A DNA stretch of 64,000 nucleotides from Thunnus maccoyii (lineage: Eukaryota > Chordata > Actinopteri > Scombriformes > Scombridae). Shown one piece after another: positions 51,053 to 61,700 of this stretch. Numbering within the stretch: the first letter of the stretch is position 1; every line of letters begins with the position of its first letter. The position numbers were made by a program, and so were the translations under genes. Under the pieces are notes generated by a model. That model was not told the DNA's origin. It worked only from the letters and a program-made list of their open reading frames with translations, and searched no databases. The DNA lies in contig NC_056554.1 of assembly GCF_910596095.1 (NCBI RefSeq), forward strand, positions 6,138,001 to 6,202,000. Reading direction: 5' to 3'.

Positions 51053-54000
51053 CTACTTTACACTGGAGTACACACATTAATTCTTGGTGTTGTTCCTCGC
51101 TCTTCTTGATCTGTTGGGCAGGTTCACACTTAAAGCAGCATAATGCAGGTTGTCTGCTTCTTGGTAACCCTGGTAACAAAATATGTACAAGTTGATAACA
51201 ATATGGATCCTGACAAACATTGAAACAATGTCTAAAAAACTCCCCAACAGTAAATTGTTATGTAAAAAAATGTGTTTAAATGTTAATTCAACTGTTAAAA
51301 TAAGTTTTACCTCGCCATTTGTTGTGGAGGAAGCTGAAAATGTTGTTTGAGACTCTGGTTGTGAAAACAGAAAAACTAATGCAGGCATGATAATATTTAC
51401 CCCCATGATAATATAATACCCCTGAAATAGACAAGAAATACAGCATGGCAAAGATTATTTGTCATATGTGGAAATGGTGGATGGAAAAAAAAATCTTTTG
51501 TAATCATACCAATCTAAGCTGGAGGAGACAAACCCCTTTTTTCTCAGCTGTAGTCCAAAAATAACTTTTTGATGCTTTGAGCACTACAAATAAGAACTCT
51601 GCTGCACTGGGGGTGGAGGCAGAAGACGAATAAAGCCCAAACTATCTACATAGCTAGATACCACTAGTGGTAGTATCAGTGGAAAAATATGGTTTTGTAG
51701 ATCTTTTTTTTTTAAATCTTTTTTGTAGAGCTTAGAGTTAGATCCAAGTAGCCACATCCAAGGCTGAAAATTGAAGCCAACGCAGAAGTGTCAAAAACTG
51801 CAGTTCCTTGAATGGCCACTTTAGGCTGGCTCCAAAAGCGAATCAATCCCCATAGACCCCCATGTTTAAATGTCCAACTTCACAGCAGAAATGTTTACAA
51901 CCTGCTACAAAACACAGTTTTGCTTATAACTGATTTCCTTGTTCATGACAACTGTAAAAGGGGGAAATTTTTGTATAGCTTACCCGTTTAAATTTTTATT
52001 AAGGCTTAAAGTTAGGCATAATTAAGGGCGAAACATACCATTAGCATTTGCATTATCACAGTTAATCATAGACTGTAAATGGCATGTGCTAACCAAGCTA
52101 GCAGCTAGCATTAGGATCAGCTCCATCCTCTCATGTAAATATCGTCATTTCTGGCTCCAAAAATCCAAGATGGCGACAGTCAAAATGCAAACTTGAGGCT
52201 TCAAAATGGGAGTCCACAAACCAGTGGGTGATGCCACAGTGGCTATGTCCATTATTTTTACAGTCTATGGTATTCTGACTAGTGCTCTTAAAGAGGTAAC
52301 ATTACTGCACATTAAAACGTGTTTTTTGAGCCGTAAACTAAATTATATGGCTGTACTGTAATGAAACACATCAACGCTGGTGTTCATATTGACATTGACA
52401 CCAAATTCATACAAAATCGGCATTTCATGGCTTGCAAATGGCTCAACCTGCCATCTGCTGTTTAAAATCAGCCCTGAAAAGGCGTGGCCAATGCTGACAT
52501 AGAGTGTCATGAAATTTATATAAATGGTAGAATGATAAGACTCATCTCACCCAGCCCCCCGCTTATTTTCAAATATATGCTGATCGAGACAGTTTTAGCT
52601 TCAGGAGCTAATGGCAGCTACAGCGCTGTTGTCTGTTCCTGTGGTTATCAGATAGTAAAATCTTGTTTCAAAACGTTAAACTACAGTGTAACCGGAGCTC
52701 AGCCAAAACTGCTTGTCCTGTCTATGAGCTGAACCTGTCTGCTACACAGCAGAGCTGCGCTTGGGCAGGTTCAGTAATGGCTCCGGTTACATGGTGGTTT
52801 AATGTTTTAAAACAAGACTTTACCAGCTGATATCTGCAGGAACAGACAAGTGGAGAGTTAAAGAGCTGCAGGCCGAGATGAGAGGAGGATTTCTTTTGTT
52901 TTTGTGGCTGCCAGCTCTGACTTCTGACTCATTTAAATGACGTTGCACTGTTTGTCTTCCTCTCATTATTATTATTATTATTATATGTCACTGAGCCACT
53001 CCTGCCCTCCTGCCTCACACAGCCATGCCCCCTCCTAGCTAAAAAAAAAAGTCATTTTATTAAAAAGTCATGTTCAGTGAATACAAGCTGTCAGATATAA
53101 ACAGTTACCTGCAGATTGGAAGCTGTTTCTCTTCATCTTGTACACTGAGAAAGCCAGTAAAACACTGAGGATGGTGGTGAACGCCAAAGCTCCACTCAAG
53201 AAATACACCAAGACAGCAGAGTCTACCTCATTTGCAGAGAGACATAAAGAGATATTACACAGCTCTCAGATCTATCTCTATTTTGATGTTAAGTTTGATT
53301 AGGGAGTAATCATGTATTGATCAGATGAAACAATGTCTGCTAGAAAGTTACTTACAGCCAACGTCCAGCTTGGTCCCGTTTCCAAACAGTATCTGTCCAC
53401 ATGAGGCGACAGCACAGTAGTAGGTCCCAGCATGAGAAAGATCCATACTCTTCATTGGCAAGTTGTAGACACAGGTGTGTGTTTGTGTGTTGTTGTTCCT
53501 CTCACACTGATCATTCCTGCCTCCATGTGTGTAAATGATTCCTGGTTGAGATTCTTGAGAGTTTTTGAACCAGTAAACACTGTGATTTCCATCATCACAG
53601 GTCGCAGTGTGTACTGTACAGTTCAGAGTCACAGAGCCTCCTGGCTGGATGCTCTCAGATGCCGACTGATGGACCAAAGCTTGGATGTTACCTGAACCCT
53701 TTACACTGAGAGTAGTGCCCTCCAAAAATTCTATCTTGTTTAAAAAGCTACTAACACAGTAGTAAGTAGCTGAGTCTGAAATGTGCAAATCTGTGATCCT
53801 CAAATGATTTTTACTGTTTTCAGTATCTAGTGTGAAGCGAGGATTGTTGCTGAATTCATTATAAAAAGTGCCATTACTTTTGTAGTCGTAGAGGGTGGAG
53901 ATGATCCTTGGTTTCTGCCCCAGAGTTTGTTTATACCAGTAAAGCTTTGCTGCAACATCACCTTTATAGGAACATCTCAAAGATACGCTGTCACCAACAT

Positions 54001-54196
54001 TAGCTGATATAAAACTACTGTCTTGACGAACAGAAGAGGAGAATTTCAGAGCAGTTGTCTGAGCTGAAGTGAAATGAGAAATAAAGCAAATTTTTGTCAA
54101 CTTAATGTGACAGAATTCAGCGTAATCAGTACATTAAAAATATTAAAAATATTAGAATCATTTGTATTAGGAGTGAGCATACACTGGAGATGTCAT
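51053..54196 (-). pseudogene. NITR-like receptor, locus 9 (V1 type, decayed)
   Basis: Parts: V+I exon 53356-54063 (708 nt, open, with the GSGNIQ codon loss), transmembrane 53109-53222, linker 51311-51354, tail exon up to 51169. Three defects are visible. The leader exon is gone: a deletion of about 83 bp between two ACACT copies joins intron 1 to the start of the leader, leaving only the first bases at about 54185-54196 and no donor. The tail has GAA changed to TAA at 51077-51079, so it ends after LHYAAL...NNTKN and loses the CVYSSV motif; the old end would be at 51053. About 1.7 kb of V2-upstream sequence (51380-53040) sits in the intron between the linker and transmembrane exons. CDR2-like LYDYKSNGTFY and J-like EFLEGTTLSV. 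Confidence 0.8.
51380..53045. repeat. V2-upstream sequence inserted in intron 3 of locus 9
   Basis: After the acceptor of the linker exon the sequence changes at about 51380 from intron 3 to a copy of the region upstream of V2 genes (compare 23355 onward and 41540 onward). It includes an internally deleted MITE-like repeat (about 51722-52268), the foldback (about 52628-52850) and a TTA-rich stretch. At about 53041 a short A-run leads back into intron 3. No V2 promoter or exon is included. Confidence 0.7.
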
Positions 54197-55226
54197 CGTG
54201 TTCAACTTGTCGTGTGAAATGAAAAGAGCATTGATCTTTTCTTCACTCTTCAGAGACAAGACTGCATTTGATTGGCCAACCAGAAGTCATACTGCGTGTC
54301 CTATTGAGGAAACATGATCACATGTTCACTTCAACCTATAATGTGAAGTTTGTCTCTCAACAACATTCACATGATGACAGAAATATATAAAGAACAGCTC
54401 ACATCTTGGCATTAAATATAAAATGACTAAAAATTAAATATCTAGTATAATCATGTAGCAGGTCATAGTGGACAAGCTTGAATATTTAACTACCTGTGAA
54501 GTACACTAGAGACACAGCATGATGCAGATCAGTTGGTAGATGTAGTTGTAACTTAATGAGGAAATAGATTTTTAAAGAATATAACTGTTATAAAACCCAC
54601 ATACAAATAGCTGCATGCTTTCTTTTAAATGACCTAACTGTGAATTGTCCTGAGTAAGCAAGACACTGTTTCTGGACAGAGAAGTTGCTGATTTTCTAAT
54701 GTGTTTGTTTGATGCTTTGAGTGTAATAATAAATTCCATTCACCTCCATTTTACTGGACTGGCAACAGAAGTCAAATAAAATCAGTTCAATCACCACTAA
54801 GCATAAAGTCAGACAGGCTTTTGCATTTGAAATTGTGGGCTTTTCATCTTACAGAGTGATATAATCAGACAAGTTTTTTAGTGTTTAAAGGAAAAGTCCG
54901 GTTTATTTGAACCTGATGTATTTCCCATAAATGTGGCCATTGTGTCTCCATGTTTCAGGTAATGTTGCTCTCTCTGGCTCTGTTATAGATATTCTGGTGA
55001 TTCACAAAAGTCCGTGGCAGCTCACTGGTGAACTGAACCACCCAGCTTATTCATCCAATTTGTGTATATGTGTGAGGCTGACTTTCACTGCGGTTAGTTT
55101 GTAAGGAAACTAAAAAAAACTAAATGCAATTATTGGATTATCTGGTGACTCTTATGAGGACAATTGTGAGTCATTTCACTTTGACTGGCCAACTGTATTT
55201 ATTTGAGCCAGAGTACACAGGTGGTA

Positions 55227-55525
55227 AATGAGTGCACTTATAAAACGCTTTTCAAGTCTACTGAACACTCAGAGTGCTGTACAATACACACCAACCTGCT
55301 CATCAGGAGTGATATAGTGCTTTTATATCTAAAGCTCTCCACAATGCTTCTAATGCTAACCCATTCACACACACACACACTCACACAATGACGGCAACCA
55401 TTGGGAGTAATTTGGGGTTCAGTATCTTGCCCAAGGACACTTTGACATGCGTACTGGAGGAGCTGGGCATCGACCCACCGACCGTCTAATTAGTGGATGA
55501 CTCACTGTACGTCCTGCCGCCACAG
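55227..55525 (-). repeat. tRNA-SINE-like repeat, reverse orientation
   Basis: Copy of the repeat at 1125-1418, with a longer ACACAC stretch at about 55366-55384. Confidence 0.5.
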
Positions 55526-56957
55526 AGAGGAAATAAAACAATTGAAACAGGAAATATAAAGAATGGAGGCAGAAAGGCAACAGGACTGTCAGGAAAGACA
55601 ACGTACAGTAACAGTTACCTCAGAGAAACTGCTGCTGTTCCTGAAGTCACTGTTCTCCTGAAGAGTGAAGAGGAAAACTTTTTCTGCAGAGTGGGACCTG
55701 TAGCTGTCAGACTCAGAAGATCTAGAAGTGTCCATGGATGAGAGTAATCCCAGCTGTGTAACTACAACAAATGGATTTACAGCATTTATTAACATTTTCA
55801 AACAGACATTGAACTATCCACAGCCTCCGACATAAACAAACCAACATGCAAGTGGTCCCGGATGTAGTTCCCTATTAGTACTGGGAAGTTCCAGTGTTTG
55901 AGTTGTCTCAGTATACTCGATGATGGACTTCTAAATGTATCAAGTATTCCAAGTCTTCTAGTAGTGGTTGCACTAATGACCTAGTGTGCATTATAGTGAC
56001 CTCTCAGGCCATTAACCAGGACACTCTAACCAGATGTGTGTGTATCAAGTGGTAGTAAATATATTTATGCTTCATTATCCTCTCAAAATATTGGGCTGTG
56101 AACTAAATACAGCTGATATTTTATTGCATCAGTTTGTTTTATTTATTTTTTTATTTACAGTGATAATTGTGCTACATGTGTATGATTATTACAGTTAATA
56201 CTGACATGTATGACAAAATAAGAAATGACCTGGAGAAAATAAAAACATTTCAGTCAAAATGCAAAACAATTACTAACAGGCACTAAAGTAGTCAAAGTAT
56301 TTTATCAACCAAACTGCAGCAGAAAGGATCTCCAAAGTCTGCAAGTAGCAAAGTATCTACAGGCTAACAAGCTAACAGGCTAACAAATTGTGTCTGACTC
56401 TACATGAACGGACAGCGCGTCAGCATGTACAGGATGTGTCGAAGGCAGCAAGTCTGAATGGTATCAATTGTATCAGCATTAGCAGTTGAGTAGAGTCTAG
56501 TATACAGGTTTTTAGCACTAGTAATACAGGTAAGTAGGAGGGGAAAACCTGTCAGTCTGTCACCAGTCGCCTGCACTGCCTAACAACTAAACAGTTTTAC
56601 ACAGTACTCAAATGAGTTTTAGCACTATTTAACATTATAATATTTCCATTTTGATCACTGGCAGTTAGTTTAGCAACATAAGCAGAGCAGGTTGGAGAAG
56701 GTGAGGGCTTTTGTTAGTGTTTACATGACTACTAGTACTTCCTGGATACAGTACGTACCAGCAGGTCTGGTATGTGTTGAACCTGGAAAAGAATCGGCAC
56801 TTAGGATTCATTTGTATATTTTTGACCAGCACTGTAGAGACAGAGCCGATTAAGTCCCGCCCACTCTGGAAGGGAAAACAATTCACCACTCTCCATTGAC
56901 TTTGTGTTGCGTGGAGCTTCCTCCTTGTCACTTCTGTCTGTTAGCAAACAACAGGAA

Positions 56958-57029
56958 ATGCCTAAAAGCTGCTGTGTGGTGGGATGCACTACCAACAGGG
57001 TAAAAACCCAGAACTAATTTTTTATAAGT
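56958..57029 (+). pseudogene. THAP zinc-finger exon remnant, truncated
   Basis: Begins with ATG CCT AAA (MPKSCCVVGCTTNR), then loses frame by a two-base shortfall against the copy at 37431 near the NRV codons. It breaks off at the same site as that copy. Only the first Cys pair of the THAP finger is present. Confidence 0.45.
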
Positions 57030-59198
57030 AAGAACAGCTGCTTAATTGAAAGGTATGTTAGTAATAGACGTTTAAATCACAGAATAGCTAACCTGCATTC
57101 AGCTGAAATATTAACTGTAAAAAGAGCCTGAATAGGAAATGATTGCATGTCTGTGTGTATTGATTATGTTTATAAACTCTAGTCAACATATCAGCAGCCT
57201 GTGAAAAGTGTCATGCTTACCTGTTACATAGTGGAGTTTCCTATACAGTTGTCCTATCTCTACTGTAGTCATGATGTCAGCCCTTGAATTCATGTATTGC
57301 ATCTTAGCATATACAATGTATCAGGTTTCAGCATTTACTATAAACTACCTTTTACACTCTGGTAGACATAGGGCACTAAAATAATCATTTGACATGCTGA
57401 AATCTAATGTTGTTCACTAGCTAGAGGCATTTTGTTAGCATTTCAGCCCTTGGTTGCATATTATGGCGCCGACTGTTTTCCCCTCCAGTGGGCAGGGTTT
57501 TCAGAGTATGACGCGGTGCACTCTGTCTCTGCTCTCTATGCAGTTAGCCATTATGGCTACTACAGGCAGCTAGTTTCTTTCTTTACTTTCGTTCAGACTG
57601 TGAAACACACTTTTGAAGTGATTCATGTTTATTTGGAAAGCTGTAGGGGTCTCAGCAGTTTGTCCCAATGACAGACGTCTTTGTGAATTCCCTGAATCTC
57701 TATAACAGAGCTGGAGAGAGCAAAATTACCACGACACACAGAACCACAGAAACCACATTTCCTTTAAGTGGATTTGGCTCAAGAGATATCCTTGTGAGAG
57801 TGGAAACACTCTTACATCCTGCTAAAAACCACAAATTATTTTTCTTTTCTACATGTGTTTATCATCAAAAAAGTGCCAAAATGTACAACCACTGTATTTC
57901 ATGAAAGCTTTTTCCCTCTTAAACCTGCTCTACATGGGCTGCATAGTGAAAGCAGCACAAAGCAGCAGCTGCAGTCCTCCATCAGTATGTAACTGTATGT
58001 GTTCAGTCACAGTGCTGCTGTGCACTCAGATGCAGCTCAGTATACAGTCGATGCAGTAATGTGTGGTGGGTCGAAGTTACACTCATAAAGCACCAGTATA
58101 TACCCCGATATATGTTGTGTTGTGTGAGTCTTCATATCCATGAATCTCTATATTGATGCTGGCGAGTGCAAAGTTAGCATGACTCATTGAGTCACAATGA
58201 CCACATTTATGGAAAATTCATCGGGAAATATACCATAAATTTTCTTTTCACTGGTCAGTCAGTCTCATATTTGTATTCAAATCTGCACACAACTGGCATA
58301 AAGTCTGTATACAAGCTTGTTTTGTAAAAACAATCAAACACTAAGTATTTCTCTGTACTTTCAGCAGTAACTATTGAAACAGTGGCTGCATGTTGGATGT
58401 GCAGTAGAACACAGTACACAGTGGGAAGACACAATGATAACCTGGCCGTGTAATAGCAACTGAGTTAGTAACAGATCTACTAGATCCAGTTTTCAAATGA
58501 AGTCACTGAGTGAAAGTGGGATCATCTTCCAGCCTGTTACATTGTTACATTTCCAGACTTCATATACTGTACCTGACTTGGACATATGTGGATTCAAGTA
58601 CTGAAGGTCAGTATAAAAACCTTCCTGTGCCATTTTACTTTTGTGCCAGAACACGAGAGTCACCCACTAACTAGAGTGAGTGATGTCAGTTACATGATTT
58701 CTCTGATTCACATGATGCCACCAGCCACGCTTGTATGATGAAGCTGCAGTTAATGCTACCAGGGACTGAACTCACACCCACACATATTATCTCAAGGTCA
58801 AAGTGATCCATAATCAACTTATATTATTTATTTGATCACTAATTATATAAAATGTATATATAAAAACAAAGGCCATGAGTCATCAATTCATCTGTGCTTA
58901 TACAATACATTTACTAGTTTTGGAATTTATTCAAATGTATTAAAAACTGTCTCAGTATTTCAAATACAGATTTTCATCTTACAATAAGAAATCCTGCTTA
59001 AAACCACAAAGACAAAAGCAACACCTTAGAGACGTTTGCTAAATGTGCACATTAACTAACCTCATCTAAGATTAAAGAAGCTATAAAAAATATTTATCTC
59101 AAGATCAACTTCTAAATCTACATGATAATATGAAAATGAAATAAAATAAAATAAAAATAAAAAATATTACTTTAAAACTGGAAATGTAACATGTAATT

Positions 59199-60713
59199 CT
59201 ACTGCTTTACACTGGAGTACACACATTCATTCTTGGTGTTGTTCCTCGCTCTTCTTGGTCTGTTGGGCAGGTTCACACTTAAAGCAGCATAATGCAGGTT
59301 GTCTGCTTCTTTGTAACTCTGGTAACAAAATATGTACAAGTTGATAACAATATGGATGCTGACGAACATCAACACAATGTCCAAAAAACTCTCCAACAAT
59401 AATGGTTGTGTTAAAAATGTGTTTAAATATTAATTCGACAGTTAAATAAGTTTTACCTCGCCATTTGCTGTGGAGGAAGCTGAAAACGTTGCTTGAGACT
59501 CTGGTTGTGAAAACAGAAAAAGTAATTTTATTCAAAGTCATGTTCAGTGAATACAAGCTGTCAGATATAAACAGTTACCTGTAGATTGGAAGCTGTTTCT
59601 CCTCATCTTGTACATTGAGAAAGCCAGTAAAACACTGAGGATGGTGGTGAACGCCAAAGCTCCACTCAAGAAATACACCAAGACAGGAGAGTCTACCTCA
59701 TTTGCAGAGAGACATTAAGAGATATTACACAGCTCTCAGATTTATCTCTATTTTGATGCTAAGTTTGATTAGGGAGTAATCATGTATTGATCAGATGAAA
59801 CGATGTCTGCTAGAAAGTTACTTACAGCCAACGTCCAGCTTGGTCCCGTTTCCAAACAGTATCTGTCCACATGAGGCGACAGCACAGTAGTAGGTCCCAG
59901 CATGAGAAAGATCCAGACTCTTCATTGTCAAGTTGTAGACACAGGTGTGTGTTTGTGTGTTGTTGTTCCTCTCACACTGATCATTGCTGCCTCCATGAGT
60001 GTAAATGATTCCTGGATGAGATTCTTGAGAGTTTTTGAACCAGTAAACACTGTGTTCTCCATCATCACAGGTCCCAGTGTGTACTGTACAGTTCAGAGTC
60101 ACAGAGTCTCCTGGCTGGATGCTCTCAGATGCCGACTGATGGACCAAAGCTTGGATGTTCAAACCTGAACCCTTTACACTGACAACAGTTCCTTCTGCAA
60201 ATTCAAATTTGTATGATATACTACTTGCACAGTAGTAAGTAGCTGAGTCTGAAAGACGTAACTCTGAAATCGTCAAGTGATTTTTACCGTTTTCAGTATC
60301 CAGTGTGAAGCGAGGATTGTTCTTGAATTCATCATAAAAAGTACCATTTATCTCATTCACATAGAAGGTGGAGATGAGCCTTGGTTTCTGTCCCAGAGTT
60401 TGCTTGTACCAGTACAGATATGATGAAACATCAACTTCATAGAAACATTGTAAAGACAGCTTTTCCCCAACATTAACTGATAGAAAACCACTCTCTTGGT
60501 TCACAGATGAGGACAATTTCAGATTGGTCACCTGTGCTGTAGTATGATGAGAGAGAGATTTTGGTGATAGAAATCAGCACATTGAAAAATTAAACATTTG
60601 CATGAGGAGTGAGCTCACACTGAAAGATAAAAACTGGGCACACAAAAACACTACTCACCCATTTCCCCCAAGAACAGACATGTCAGATAGAAAACAAAGT
60701 TTGGAGATGTCAT
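59199..60713 (-). CDS. NITR-like inhibitory receptor, locus 10 (V2 type, intact)
   Basis: Exons: leader 60659-60713, V+I 59826-60536, transmembrane 59579-59692, linker 59457-59500, ITIM exon 59199-59318; 347 residues. V2 opening AQVTNLKLSSSVNQESGF, VSSYLYWYKQ, CDR2-like FYVNEINGTFY and J-like EFAEGTVVSV. The leader has GGGGGAAATGG at its end, reading FLGEM where locus 7 has FLGKM. The I domain has QPGDSVTLNC (as in locus 6) and GGSNDQC. Tail SYKEADNLHYAAL and CVYSSV. It is the intact relative of the frameshifted locus 4, sharing VNEINGTFY. Confidence 0.85.
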
Positions 60714-61354
60714 CGTGTTCAAATGTCTGTGCTGAATGAAAGTATGTCGACAGTTACTCCACTCTTTACAGACAGGACTACGTTTGATTGGCTAACTTGA
60801 AGTGACACTGTGTGCCCTAATAAGGAAACTTGATCACATGTTTGCTTTTAGAGACGGTTCACATGGTGAGAGGTACATGAAGAACACAAAGGCTCTCCAC
60901 CCTGGCGTCATATTTAATATTAAGGAAACATAAACTAACTGTGCAGTATAAACACTAGTGAGGACATACTGTGGAGACCAGTTGTGGTTGAGATTTGGCA
61001 ATGGAGTGACCGTCATGTTCAGCAGATAACATGCAGGCATGATAATATTTACCCCCATGAATACCCCTGAAATAGACCAGAAATACAGCATGGCAAAGAT
61101 CATTTGTCAGATGTACACAATCTTATGTTTTCATTTCTACCTAAGCTGGAGGAGACAAACCCCTTTTTTCTCAGCTGTAGTCCAAAAATAACTTTTTGAT
61201 GCTTTGAGCACTACAAATAAGAACTCTGTTGCACTGGGAGTGGAGGCAGAAGACGAATAAAGCCCAAACTGTCTGCATAGCTAGATACCACTAGTGGTAG
61301 TATCAGTGGAAAAATATGGTTTTGTAGATCTTTTTTTTTTTTAAAAAAATCTTT
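60714..61354. other. Upstream flank of locus 10 (V2 promoter region)
   Basis: It holds the V2 CCAAT box (60786-60791) and sequence shared with the flanks of loci 4 and 7, up to a poly-T/poly-A run at about 61331-61350. No gene or RNA is recognised. Confidence 0.5.
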
Positions 61355-61700
61355 TTTATAGAGCTTAGAGTTAGATCCAAGCAGCAACATCCGAGGCTGA
61401 AAACTGAAGCCAACGCAGAAGTGTCAAAAACTGCAGTTCCTTGAATGGCCACTTGAGGCTGGCTCCAAAAGCGAGTCAATCTCAATAGACTCTCATGTTA
61501 AAATGTTCAACTTTACAGCAGAAATAAACATGTTTACAGCCTGGTACAAAACACGGTTTTGCCTATAACCAATTTCCTTGTTCATGACAACTGCACAGGG
61601 GGTAAATCTTTGTATAGCTTACCCGTTTAAATTTTTACTAAGGCTTAAAGTTAGGCATAATGAAGGGTGGGGCTGCATTGAGTGACAGGTGGGTGCCGTC
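61355..61700. repeat. MITE-like repeat, interrupted
   Basis: First part of the repeat seen at about 23670 and 41860. It stops at 'gtgacaggtgggtgccgtc', where the other copies continue with 'acaggcaagtcac', because another element has inserted at 61701. The other half lies beyond the window or is lost. Confidence 0.55.

Larger units (their letters stand above)
54197..59198. other. Intergenic interval 10 (locus 9 to locus 10)
   Basis: V1 promoter flank (CCAAT 54270-54275), SINE-like repeat 55227-55525, conserved block about 55589-55830, truncated THAP remnant (56958 to about 57029), GC-rich edge about 57474-57497 and common 3' flank with an AAATA repeat at about 59138-59165. Closely parallels interval 7, including the THAP truncation point. 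No host gene beyond these. Confidence 0.55.
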
